Assembly (NCBI RefSeq): GCF_030704535.1 | Contig: NC_081822.1 | Coordinates: 3,711,001-3,775,000, forward strand | DNA length: 64,000 bases | Direction: 5' to 3' | Source of the DNA: Vitis vinifera | Taxonomy: Eukaryota > Streptophyta > Magnoliopsida > Vitales > Vitaceae | Shown here: one piece after another, positions 46,588 to 60,600 of the stretch | How the letters are laid out: every line of letters starts with the position of its first letter | Numbering within the stretch: position 1 is the first letter of the stretch | Translations under genes and position numbers: made by a program | The notes under the pieces: model-generated | The model's input: the letters and a program-made list of their open reading frames with translations, nothing else | What the model was told of the DNA's origin: nothing | The model's database searches: none

Positions 46588-49500
46588 GAAGCTGTACAGG
46601 TATGCTTGCCTCTTTCTAGGTTTTACTGAATTTGTGGATCTTAATGTTAGTTTACTTTCAAAATTAAATAACTTGTTTGTAACTTGTTCACTTTTTAAAT
46701 TTTGAAAAAATACTTTTAGGATTGAATTTAGTTGTCATCAGAATTGCCTTTTGTCAAACCCAGTGAAGTTTTCTCAAGTTGAGACATATTCCAATTGACA
46801 CGTAAATGAAAAAATTCAATTAAATCAAATTAATCACTAGGGCTGCAACTTGGGCAGGTGGGGTCCAGTTTGCGACCACATGATTGTCCATATATACTAA
46901 ATTTGCCAATCAAAAAGAGTTACACATAGTACACAGGAAGTTACATGTGGTCTCGTGGGTCTCTTGAGGAGGATGGTGTTCACATTGGCTCCCCATCCTT
47001 GGTAGATTTCATTGAGTGGTTGAACACTAAGTATTAGTTAGGGATTTTAATCATTGATTGTTTCTTTTTCTTTCTTAGATTTATAATTCCTTACTATGTG
47101 TGCCTACTTTTAATTGACATGTATAATATATTATCATTTGCTTGTCAAAAAATTATCGGGCAGTAGCATGTTAGCATGATTTTTGAAAATGCAGCAAAGG
47201 GACAGGGCATGTGGACATGGATACATGAGCATCCGGACTTCCACATATGTCCACATTTGCACACTCCTGCATCCACATCTATTCACTCATGCTCGTTTTG
47301 CCGCCTTTGAGGAACTTTAAACGACCTTTATAGTCCGTCTTTAAGACATTATAACCAGTAATTTGAGTGATTCTCAAGCGTAAAAAGGTCTCAGTTAAGT
47401 CTTTAAAAATTTTAGGAAACTTAAAATATTTCTATGTAAAAATTGAGGTTCGTGTTGGTCTCTTAAACCAGGTAAGATATTATGATCTTTATGTGATGCA
47501 CCTTTACTTCACTTACCAGCAAAGAGATTAAAAATATACCATAACTAATGTTTTTCGAAAAGTCTTTGTAATCATTTCCTTGTTGAATAGTATTTTGTTT
47601 TGCTTCTTAGAGATATGTGAGACACTTAAGTTTTATCGCATATGGATTTATATGATCCATTTGAGTTGATGCATTTAGATTATAAAACCATTAGTGCTGC
47701 TTTAGAATTCAAATTGGAATTTGCTTCCAAAATCTCGCACTGTAGAGATGATGATAAAGTCTGAGGATTCGATACCCAATCTTCATTGAGATGAATTCTT
47801 CTACAAACTTCAAAAATCATGAAGACTTGATAACATACCCTAGACTTCTACCTTAGAAAAAGAAAAAGTTCTCCCTCGATCTCTCTCATAAATGCCCTGG
47901 TGAACTCTCTCCCTTGCATCCATCTAAAAAGTTTCTAGAATGATCTCCAAGAGCCTATTTATAAGCAAATCCTGTGAATTTACACATGCACACATGTGGC
48001 CTCACATGCGGCCTCCCTGTCCACATGTGAGCCAGGGCAGAACTGAAAGTGATTTTACTGCAATGCTTTCAGCATGTTATGACCTTTTGTTCACTTGTGT
48101 GAACCTAGATGGATTCCTGACCCCCTCTCACACTAAAATAACCATCTTTTGCCCAGACATGAATCCTAAATTCACCGAACATGCAGCAGACTTTGACACT
48201 ATTGATAGGGACTCAAAGGACACCTAAAATACATTCTATACTCATGTATAAGGGTTTTGTGCAAGTTTGGATTAAAATTGACGTCAACCTGGCTGTTACC
48301 TTTGATATGAAGTTGTGTGTTTTAAATCATAATGAAGAACTACATCAACCTTGAACCCATCAACTTGATACCTCTGATCATAGGAACTCAAATGGAAAAA
48401 TCTAAGCTAATGTTTACAAATGAAATCATTATGAAGTTGCCAACATAAAATAATAGATTTACAAAATTTTGTTATGATTTTGGAAATTTTAGCTCGTAAT
48501 TTAAATTATGATTCATCTTTGCATGATATGCTTTTAAGAGGAAGAGATTCTATTGGACTATCTCAGCTCATGAGCCCTGATCTAAACCTTTCGGTTGGCC
48601 ACATTTAACCCTCTTCCATTTCCTTAGTCCAACTGCTCAATATATTTATTTAATTTTTTCGCTGACCTTAAATTTGATATCCATAGATATGCTGTGTTCA
48701 GTTGTTTATTCTCTGTGGGTATTTAGCTTGGAAAATTCATGCCAAAATGTCACCCTTCATGAAAATTTCTGATCTACCGTTGTGATAATAGGGTGGACTG
48801 AAAGTTATTTAAACATTATTTTGATGAACTCCCATTTTACACCCTGTTGCATTTTATGATTCAAAAATACTAGGAAGACCAAGGCCATGGATAGATTAAC
48901 AAGTTCCAAGCATCTTTTAGGTTGCTGTAGAAACATCTGAGAGTTGTGGGAACTATAAATCATTGGTGTTAATAGCCTATCCCGGTCATAATTGGTATTG
49001 GGATCTACACTTCTGGTGTTTGCATCATAATCAAACTGTGCAATGACAGGAGAGTCGATGCTGAAAGGAACTAAATACTTGTAAGAAGATGTTGGGTTAA
49101 TTTTGGTTTGGTGGGAGATTTATTTTGGAACCTTGTCTTCGATTCGAATCAGGAAACCCGTGTTCCTTTTACTTTTGTGTACTGAGAATTAATATTGAAT
49201 TTTATGTTTCCGCCCTCTCAACCTGTCTGACATTCTCTACGCCCTTTTTTCTGTAGGTGCTAGAGGCAGGAAGCTGACTCAATCTATTTTGACTTCTGCA
49301 GGAAGTAGTGTCTATGCTAGTTTACTTTAGTTTGCTGTTCACTATGCTAGTTTACTTTAGTTTGCCGTCTAGGAGTTTCAAATTTGCTGTAAAGCCATTC
49401 TGATGACACTAATGCAGGGAAATATATTGTTTCACCACTAGTAGATCTAATTGTTTATTCAGAACTTGAACCAAGTCCATGCTTCACTTACGGTGAGATC

Positions 49501-51197
49501 CCCACAACAGTAGATCGATTTGAATTTTCACTTATCTTCACTTGGGTGTTTGTGTTTTTGAACTTTTTATTGAAAATAATTTGCTTTCAATTTTTGGATA
49601 GTTTGTCTTTTTTGCTTTTTATTAGTTTAATGTTTATTTTTTAAAAAAAATTTACTATATAGAAAAAGCTAAAAAATTTAGTTTTTTTCTTAATATTAAA
49701 AATTGCTATAATTCTTATATACAAAAAGCAAAAAGTTGTGTTGTGTTATTAAAATTTGTTTCAAAATTTAATAATTTTTATGAAATAAAAAAATATTTTT
49801 AAAAAAAGTTAAAAAAATAATAAAATATTTTCAAGTATATAACATGTCTAAACAAGCCCATATGATATTTGATGCAATTTTTATTTTTTATTTTTTCATA
49901 ATTGCTAAGATTATTTCCTCAAAATATTCATATTAAAAAAGGAAAATGAGAATGATACCAGAAATCCGTTGCACTACAATGAAATTACCTCTAATTTGGA
50001 AGTCGGTGAGAACAGAAAAGTAAAGTAAATCTTAGATAATAAAAATTACTAAATAAAATAATATTAAATATATTTTTGTTGATATTAATGGATATTTACC
50101 TCTAATATTCAAAATTTCAATTAATTTGAAAACTAAAAAGAAAAAAATATGGAAATTTAGAACTTCTTAAAAGGTCATAACACTTGACCAACAAGAAAAT
50201 AATTTACCACCAGCTTAATTGTCTAATAATGACAAATGACAATTACCCAATAAGACGATAAGAAAATAGTCCGAGTTTTAGGCTGGTAGACACGAATGGT
50301 GTCCAATAAAATATTTATAGATAAAGTAGCTAGATTTGATAGAGTTTTAGGCTACAAATTTGGGATATCATATGCTCAAGGTTAGTTTATCAGGAATGTT
50401 GAAGTACTGTTCACTAGGTTCTCTAATTGCCTTGTGAATTTGTGCAGCAAATTTTTGTACATTAGGAGGCTTTGTCTTAAACTTTAGTAACGACTTCAAT
50501 TTTGAAACCATGGGCGCATGAAACCCAAAAGTCCACTTGAAACCCCTAAATCAACGATCAAACTCAGTCAAGGAATTAGCTTCCTAAGCAATAATTTCGA
50601 TTGAGCCCTCCCTAAAATATACACTTTTAATAGTTTGATAAATCCCTTTAAATAATTGATGATGATTTTAAAAAATATTTTTAAGCTATTTTAATATAAT
50701 AAAAATTAAAAATATTTTTTAAAATTATTATAAAATGAATCAGGTGAATTTAATTTTCGCAATGTCGAATGGATTTTTTTTGTTTTTTTTTCCTTATTAG
50801 GCGACGAGGGCACCACAATGGGGAAGTGGAAATTGATTTTTTTTTCCCTTTTTTCCTATTATTTATTTTCTAATAAGATTAAAATTATGAGTCGAAAGGG
50901 CAAATCGGTCTGATAAAAAATTTGGGGCCTTGAGCAGTAATTATGACATTGGATGAACCTCTGCTCATCTTCACCCCGGTTTCCCCTGTTAAGTAGATTT
51001 CCAAAAAAATAATTCATGAGCGAAGACGGTAAAAGGTGACTTTGATGGATGGATTAGGGTGGGTCCTACTATTCAGGGAGATTTGATTAATAACTGGAAC
51101 ATCCGAGACTGGGAGCAGCAGGCAAGAGAGGGCCGATAAAATCCGAGAAGCATTAACCAACATACTGTTGTTAGGACAAGGAAGAAAGTGCAAAAGG
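46588..51197. other. Intergenic between ARF17 and GrpE genes
   Basis: No gene recognised in 4.6 kb. ARF17 3' UTR probably occupies the first few hundred bases. A 30-bp tandem duplication lies at 49312-49371, and an extremely AT-rich stretch spans 49560-50170. A short inverted repeat ATGTGGACAT/ATGTCCACAT occurs at 47209-47256. The last 100 bases are the GrpE leader. Confidence 0.6.
49312..49371. repeat. 30-bp tandem duplication
   Basis: Two adjacent copies of a 30-bp unit, both beginning CTATGCTAGTTTACTTTAGT, at 49312-49341 and 49342-49371, differing at two positions. Confidence 0.85.
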
Positions 51198-54100
51198 ATG
51201 GCCTTTTCTCTCTCTAACCACCTCCTCTTCACCCCAAAACCCTCTAAAACCCTTGCTCTTCATCCTCCTCATCCCTCTAAACCCATTCTAGGGTTTCGTC
51301 TCTCTACTTCCTCCCCAATTCTCAGACGTTCCTTCAAGCCTTTTCTCGCTCTCCAAGATTCTACTCCCTATGTACGTTTCTCTTGCCCTACTTTTGCTTC
51401 ACTTGTCAAAACCATTCAAATGTTTTATTTTGATTTTTGTGTTGATTATTATACTAAGGATATGGAGTTTCTATATAATTTTCCTCTTTCGTTCTTCCTT
51501 TCCTTTTTCATTTTTAAAAAAAAATATTTTTGTCTACATATATTTGATTTCATTTCTAAGTTCATCTGAAATTTGACATGGCTAACACTTTGCTTCAGCC
51601 ATTTCTTATAGTAAATACAGCATTGAAGTTTCATGCTTGATTTAAGATTTCAATCACTTGTTATACAAATCAGATTTGTAGTTAGCAACTGAACCCTAAT
51701 GCACCTAATTTAGGGTAAATTTCCCTAGTACTTTCTGGTCAGTGTTACTAATGCCGGTATTTCTGGTTGTTTCATTGAAATGTTCAGTGGGATTGCCTAG
51801 TAATTCCAATAATTCTCTGTAAAACTATGTAAAATAACTGGGGGAAAAGCGAGGAGGAGAATAAAAGAGTATGTTTGGCAACGTATTTTGAAACACTTCT
51901 CAATTTGTTTCAGGAAAAAAATTGTGTTTGGCAACTCATTTTCTCAGCTTATTGTCCAAAAAGGTACCATACTCAAATGTATAATTTAAAATTTTCGTAA
52001 GTGTTCTCCATATTTTCAATTGTTGTTCAGCATACTTCACAAGAGAAAAATGAAAACACCTCAAATTTGTTCTAAAAATCAACTTACTTTTAGAAAAAAT
52101 TCCCAAAATTCTGCCAAAAGTTGGTGAATGTGTTTTTTAAATTTGAAAACTGTGCACTGCTCTAAAGAAGAGAAACCTATTTTCAAGAGTAGTTCCCAAA
52201 TAGGACCAAAGTTTCTTGCAATTCATTTCTCCTGAAGTGATATGTAAAATCTTGTCAATAATGATCCTGGATAATCCTTGACATATCACCTGATGATTGT
52301 GATAATGTTTTTGTTCCTTGACATTTTCATTTTCCTGACAATGAGATTTTAACTCTTGGCCAATGAAAGTGAGTATTGACAGGTAGCAAGGTTGCATTTG
52401 GGCTTTGTACTTGACAATCCCAAAATATTGATTGTGTACACATTTGTGGAGCTACACCTGATTGACAGTATATACACATTCTGGCACATTTGCAAATTCC
52501 ATAAAATTGATACACAAAAACACTTAGTGACCTTATCATCATCTGAATTTTGAAATGGTTATATGATTTTGTACACATCAAGGCACCAACTTATAACATG
52601 GACAAGACGAAATATATATGTTGTATTATTTGAATTTATAAATACATATTACATGCCTAACGGTGAATTGGTCCTATTTTGGGTGCTATAACCATAAAGA
52701 AGTATTTCCGCTCTCTTGAATCCCTGCTGGTTCCAAGAAAATGTTTTTTTTTTTCTTTTCTTATCATTAACATGCTTTGAAAATTTACTGGATAATTCCT
52801 TACCTTTCCAAGGATGAGTATAACTGTAGAAGAACTGAAGCATAAATATTCCCTGAAGTGTCTAATTTTCATAGCTTAGAAATTTGTTTACATAGATGAA
52901 AATTGAAATATTTATATTACTATTAGTCCTTTGTAGTTGATATTTGTCATTTCTAATTGAATTTTCTTAGACAAACAATGAAGAGGAGGGTAGTCGGTAT
53001 GATGTTAAAACATCAAAAAGTGAAGCAGATCAGAAACCTCTGTCTGTTTTGAAGTCGCTTATTAAAGCATACAAAGATGCTGTTTTAGATGGAGATGAAA
53101 AGGCTGTATCTGAAATTGAAGCAATGATAGACACGATTGAAAGTGAGAAGGCTGAATTGGCACAGAAAGTTTCTGCTTTATCAGCAGAAATAACATCTGG
53201 GAAGGAGAAATATATTCGTTTACAAGCAGATTTTGATAATTTTAGGAAAAGATCAGAGAAGGAAAGGCTTACAGTAAGAACTGATGCTCAAGGAGAAGTA
53301 GTTGAGAGCCTTTTGCCCATGATTGACAATTTTGAGAGAGCCAAACAACAAATCAAACCTGAAACTGAAAAGGAGAAAAAAATTGATACAAGCTATCAGG
53401 GTATATACAAGCAATTTGTGGAGATCATGAGGAGTTGTCATGTGGCTGCTGTAGCAACAGTGGGAAAGCCATTTGATCCTGCAGTAAGTGGAACCTTTTG
53501 AAACTTGCTTCAGTTTTGCATTTTCTTTATTTTTTTATAGTTTTTTTTTTCTTTTTTTGTAATTTCATTGTTCTTGTTTTTTCTCCATTGTGATATAATA
53601 TAAGATTTGGAAATCTTGAGAAACTTTTCAAGGATAATGCTAAAAGGATATATTGTGTATGCTCACCATTGTTGTTTTTAGCTTTGGAATCTAATGTGGA
53701 AAATTTGTGTCATATAAAAATTTTATTGTCAAAGTTATAGCTTTAACAATGCATCATGACGCCTGGCTCAGTTGGCAAGTGGGTTTGGGTTGGAATAATG
53801 ATGTTGTAGGTGCCATGTTTAAATGGAAAGGGTTATCTATCAAAAAAAGGAAAAAGCTTGGGATGCAGGAAGAGGAAAAGAAATGGGAGGAGAGCGGGGT
53901 TTGGTGGTTTTGGTTTGTTGTGTTAACTTGTTTGGGTTTGGAAAATGTTGATCTCTAAATAAGTTAGTATGGAACTAAGGAGTAAGGAATTGAAGTATCT
54001 AGAAGAAGTTTGAGGTAGAAACATGTGGTAGAAAAATTAGTGAAATTATTAAATATTTTGGTGAAAATTCTTACTTTTTTTTAACTAACATTTTTTGGTA

Positions 54101-55065
54101 TTTACATAGATTCATAGTTGGTGTGTTACATATGATTGTGTATAATTTGACAATTTTTATTTTTTGAATTGTTTTTAAATATCTTATTGCAATTGTTTAA
54201 TTCTATATATCATGCATAAAAAAGATATTTTTCATTAAGTGCTTGATTGCTTGATTATAATGAGCTTATCACACTAATATTTCAAAATGCAGTTTTTTCC
54301 AAAGAAAGTGATGATTAATTATAGTATGTAAATGCATTGTTGGTTAATATTTGAATATTTGAATTTGTTATTCATTTTAACATTTTATTTCATGTTATTA
54401 GTAAATACAATGCCCCTCAGATGATTTCCTGGTTCACCTTCCTACCTTAGTCACCCACTTTTATGTAGTGCATGAATAAGTCAGATTGCTTCCTGATCAA
54501 TTGAATCAAAGGCACAATGTTGTTTTAGTTGGAATAGGTCAAGATGGGGTGGGCTCAATAAAAAGTGGGAGAGAGGGTGGCATTTGTGATGAGTAACATT
54601 GGATGAATAACAAGTTGTAACTTGTGGGCATTGTGCATTTTCCCTTTGGTCTCTTGGCTGTATAATTTGTCTCAATTATTTTTGTGGACTTTTGGACTGG
54701 TTAAATGCTTGTGTAAGTGTTTTTGTTTTGTGGAAGAGTATCTCGTCCTTCATTATACTTACTGATTCATGTCAATGAATTCACAAGTAGTGACTAAGGC
54801 TTGTCTTTTGGTGTGTCATTTAACTTCATCCTTTGGCTTGTGTGTTGTGATGTAGCTGCATGAGGCCATTGCCCGTGAGGAGTCTCAAGAATTCAAGGAA
54901 GGGATTATAATTCAAGAAATTCGCCGGGGCTTCCTCCTTGGTGATCGACTTCTAAGACCAGCAATGGTTAAAGTCTCCACAGGCCCTGGTAGGAAGAAAA
55001 CTTCTGCTGTTGCTGATAAATCTACAGGCCAACCTGCAACAGCTGCTGGAGTAGATGAACGATAG
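51198..55065 (+). CDS. CGE1: GrpE-type nucleotide exchange factor, probably plastid
   Basis: Co-chaperone that releases ADP from DnaK-type Hsp70. Exons: 51198-51371, 52971-53483, 54856-55065; 298 residues, stop TAG. The first 50-60 residues are rich in Ser, Pro, Lys and Arg with few acidic residues (MAFSLSNHLLFTPKPSKTLA), as expected for a plastid transit peptide. A long helical dimerisation region follows (IDTIESEKAELAQKVSALSA), leading into the GrpE signature IRLQADFDNFRKRSEKER and LLPMIDNFERA. The third exon supplies the beta-domain, with IIIQEIRRGFLLGDRLLRPA and the conserved MVKVS. The start is the first in-frame ATG after a CT-rich leader. Arabidopsis has two chloroplast GrpE homologues (At5g17710, At1g36390), and this gene resembles them more than the mitochondrial forms. 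Plastid location is inferred. Intron 2 contains a SINE. Confidence 0.95.
53757..53860 (+). mobile_element. tRNA-derived SINE in GrpE intron 2
   Basis: A box TGGCTCAGTTGG at 53764-53775 and B box-like GGTGCCATGTT at about 53809-53819, followed by ATCTATCAAAAAAAGG. The TATCAAAA 3' end matches the local LINE tails, which suggests mobilisation by the same LINE machinery. Flanking duplication not resolved. Confidence 0.6.
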
Positions 55066-56168
55066 TTCAGTTGCACAAACATGAGTTGAAATTTTCAAGT
55101 GAGAATTTTCACTTGCGGTGACCACCCTGGTATCCATTTCCTATTGAAGTTTTTGTTCAATATTTTCTTTCATTTTCTACACAGACTAGCACAATCCCTC
55201 AGGCAAATTTACTTCTGCCTTGCATTCAACTACTACATATACTGTTGTTTCCATTGTAGGAAAAAAAACGAAACTGGAAGACAACAACTCAATTTAACTG
55301 CTCTGGTTTATTTGTCCCGCGGTTGGGAAAGAATGGGCGATCATTTTCGAGGAATAAAATTGAAAAAAAAAAAGAAATTCCTTTATTCTCTAATAGATGA
55401 TATGCTTCGTATATAATAACTTTTATATTATATCAGAACCCTGTGACAGTAATCCATGGCCATGGATATGGTAAACATCTTTAGTGTGCTTCCACATATT
55501 TTTCCTTTTTGTTTTTTAATTTTTAAAAATAGAATTTTAAAATATTTCGATTGAAAAAGAAAAAGAAAAACTTTTTTCCTTTTGTACTTTCATCATATTA
55601 TCACTTGTTTATTGAGCTTGTGATGATCGGATTATTAAATGCAAAATTTTCATTGTATGTAATTAAGGTTTGAGTTAAATACATTTAATCATTATTAATT
55701 TGAAATTTTGTGGATGAAATTTCAAATTTGATTCGGTGTTCAAAGGAAAATTTTAAATTAATGGATGTCTTTAATTAATATATAAATTTTTTTTTAAAAT
55801 ATTTTAAAAATGGGCCTTTTTGACAAAATGGTTAAAAAATTTGATGATAGATGGATGATTAAAAAAAAATCGTGGATTTTTTGCTCGAGCTCCTCTCACA
55901 CATGCATGCGATCACTAGTGATTTTTTCGTCGAAATTTTGGCCCAGCACCAAAGTATCGACGATATTTTATCGATTTCTTTGATGTATAGGTGATTTTTT
56001 ACCCGATTATTAATTGGGATCGATTTCATTTGTATCCCAATTTTTTAATCCTTGGTTACATGACATTATCTTAATCTCTCACTTTTTTTTATAAAAAGAA
56101 AAAAGAAAATTTTGTTTTAGAAAAGAAAAAAAAAAATCTAACAAATTTTTTTATATTCATATACAAAA
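55066..56168. other. GrpE 3' UTR and AT-rich spacer
   Basis: The 3' UTR probably extends to about 55430. The remainder is AT-rich with A and T runs and no recognised gene. Confidence 0.55.
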
Positions 56169-56594
56169 TATAATGACTCACTTTTAACCATGTAGATATT
56201 GTCCACTTTGGACCTAAAGGGACCCTCACGGCTTTAAAACACATCTACTTGGCTAAGAAGAACCTTTACAGATATAGTGCCAAGAACTTTCTCTCATATT
56301 CGATGTGGGACATCACAAATACTCCCCCCATGCAGACACAACGTCCTCATTGTGTCCCATGAGATTGCGGGACCAAACAGATGAACACCCTTACGGGGCT
56401 AAACAAACCCCCACACCGAGGTCGGAACCTAACTCTGATACCATTTGTAACGACTCATTCCTAATCGTGTAGATATTGTCCACTTTGGACCCAAAGGGGC
56501 CTTCATGGCTTTAAAATGCGTCTACTTGGTTAAGAAGAGTCTCTACATATATAGCACTAGTAACTTTCTCTCATATTCGATGTGGGACATCACA
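56169..56594 (-). mobile_element. TRIM (terminal-repeat retrotransposon in miniature)
   Basis: A 426-bp element with two direct terminal repeats of 149 bp (56169-56317 and 56446-56594), diverged by point differences. On the minus strand the repeat begins TGTGATGTCCCACATCG and ends TTACA. A primer-binding site TGGTATCAGAG, complementary to initiator methionine tRNA, lies at 56433-56443, two bases inside the 5' repeat. It has no coding capacity, as is normal for TRIMs, and both repeats and the primer site look whole. Its terminal words (TGTGATGTCCCACATCG, AAGTGGACAATATC) recall the Cassandra TRIM group, but I see no 5S-like internal promoter. No target duplication was found; its right edge touches the gypsy fossil. 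Confidence 0.8.
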
Positions 56595-56595
56595 A

Positions 56596-57291
56596 GTGGA
56601 ATTGCCTATAATAATAGCTTTCAAGCTAGCATTGGGATGACACCTTTTGAGGCGTTGTATGGTAGGAGATGTCGATCTCCTATTTATTGGGATGATGTTG
56701 GAGAGAAGAAATTTTGGGGCCTAAACTTGTGCAATTGACTGTTGAAAAGGTCTCTTTAATTGAAGAAAGATTGAAAACAACACAAAGTAGATAGAAGAGT
56801 TATGCTGATAATCGCATACAAGATTTGGAGTTCAAGGTGGGTAATCATGTTTTCTTGAAAGTTTCACCTATGAAGTCTATAATGAGATTTGGAAGAAAAT
56901 GGAAACTCGGTCCTTGTTTTGTGGGACCATTTGAGGTATTAGAAAGAGTAGGCACTTTGGCTTATAAAGTGGTCTTGCCCCCAAGTCTATCCAAGATTTA
57001 TAATGTATTCCATGTTTCGACTTTGAGGAAATATATTTATGATTCCTCTCATGTTGTGGAGTTGGAGCCTGTTCAAATTTCTAAGGACTTGACCTATGAA
57101 GAGGTGCCCGTTCAGATTATGGATGTGATTGACAAAGTACTACGTCATGATGTTGTCAAGTTAGTAAAAATCCAATGGAGCAATCACACTATTCGAGAAG
57201 CCACTTGGGAATTAGAAGAGAAGATGAGAGAAAAACACCCACATCTTTTTCAAAACCTATGTCAAGTTTAGAGGAGTAAACTTTTTTTTTT
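56596..57291 (+). mobile_element. Ty3/gypsy (Tekay/Del chromovirus type) integrase-chromodomain fossil
   Basis: Broken 3' part of a Ty3/gypsy pol in plus orientation. Parts in order: the integrase motif NNSFQASIGMTPFEALYG, the integrase C-terminal block (KLGPCFVGPFEVLERVGTLA near 56905-56965), and a chromodomain-like end (NHTIREATWELEEKM near 57184). It is followed by a polypurine tract and an LTR. Confidence 0.85.
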
Positions 57292-57304
57292 AAGGAGGAG
57301 AGGA
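57292..57304 (+). other. Polypurine tract of the gypsy fossil
   Basis: AAGGAGGAGAGGA directly precedes the TGTAACACCCC start of the LTR at 57305, the expected place for plus-strand priming. Confidence 0.75.
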
Positions 57305-59683
<2,379 letters not shown>

Positions 59684-60410
59684 CAGTAGGTGCATTAGTC
59701 AAACCAAAAGGCATAACCAAAAACTCATAGTGCCCATACCTAGTTCGAAAAGCAGTTTTGGGTACATCCTCACCTCTGACCCTCAACTGATGATATTTAG
59801 ACCAAAGATCAATCTTAGAGAATACACAAGCACCCTAAAGCCGCTCAAACAAATTGTCAATTCGAGGAAGATGATACTTATTCCTTACAATCACTTTATT
59901 CAACTCTCTATAATTAATGCAAAGCCTCATTGATCCATCATTCTTCTTCACAAATAAAACATGAGCTCCCCAAGATGAAACACTAGGTCTAATAAAACCC
60001 TTATTTAACAACTCTTGACATTGAACCTTCAACTCTTTAAGCTCTACAGGTGTCATCCTGTATGGAGTCTTAGAGATAAGAGTTGTTTCTGGTACCAAGT
60101 CAATGGTAAATTCCACCTCTCTTTCTGGTGGCAAGCCAAGCAAATCGTTTGGAAAAACATCAGAAACATCCCTTACAACGGGTATGTCCTCCAACTTTAA
60201 ATCACTTTCATTACTCACCACATGAGCCAAAAAGCCTTGACAACCCTTCCTAAGCAAAGAATTAGCTCGTACGGCTGATATTATACGGAGTGGTCTATCC
60301 ACATGCTTCCCCTCAAAACTGAACTCAAGCTTACTAGAAATGTGGAAAATCATACTTTTCCTAAAACAATCAACATAGACATAGTAGGAAGCTAACAAAT
60401 CTATCACCAA
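59684..60410 (-). mobile_element. Ty3/gypsy protease/RT-region fossil, minus orientation
   Basis: Minus-strand fragment of a Tekay/Del-type gypsy pol. It includes the linker [20 protein letters not shown], the RT entry [20 protein letters not shown], the [20 protein letters not shown] block and, further along, [10 protein letters not shown]. It occupies the spacer between the two inverted LTRs and belongs with the minus-oriented LTR on its right. It is an incomplete, non-functional fossil. Confidence 0.85.
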
Positions 60411-60585
60411 AATCTTGAAGGTTAGGGAGTATTAAGTCAATTGACATTTTTCTATAACCAATCATCATAAGACAACCTTCAAACATTATAACTTATATTA
60501 AACGAAACCAAAACTTAAACTAATGCGTCACTCATCTATCCCCAATCTAAACAAATTCAAATTCCCAACAAGATCATAACCTAGT

Positions 60586-60597
60586 GCTCTGATATCA
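60586..60597 (-). other. Primer-binding site of minus-oriented gypsy fossil
   Basis: Minus-strand TGATATCAGAGC differs by one base from the initiator-tRNA-Met complement TGGTATCAGAGC. It begins three bases inside the LTR end, marking 60601-62960 as a 5' LTR. Confidence 0.75.
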
Positions 60598-60600
60598 CTC

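Noticed and set aside
47209-47256. Inverted repeat ATGTGGACAT/ATGTCCACAT as a miRNA hairpin
   Set aside because: The arms are only 10 bp with a 28-base loop, too short for a plant miRNA precursor.
47940-48227. 95-codon plus-strand frame
   Set aside because: No recognisable domain, no splice or promoter context, and repetitive CACATG words suggest repeat-derived sequence.
51860-52140. Possible MITE in GrpE intron 1 (TATGTTTGGCAAC-like end)
   Set aside because: No convincing matching inverted end or target duplication was found.
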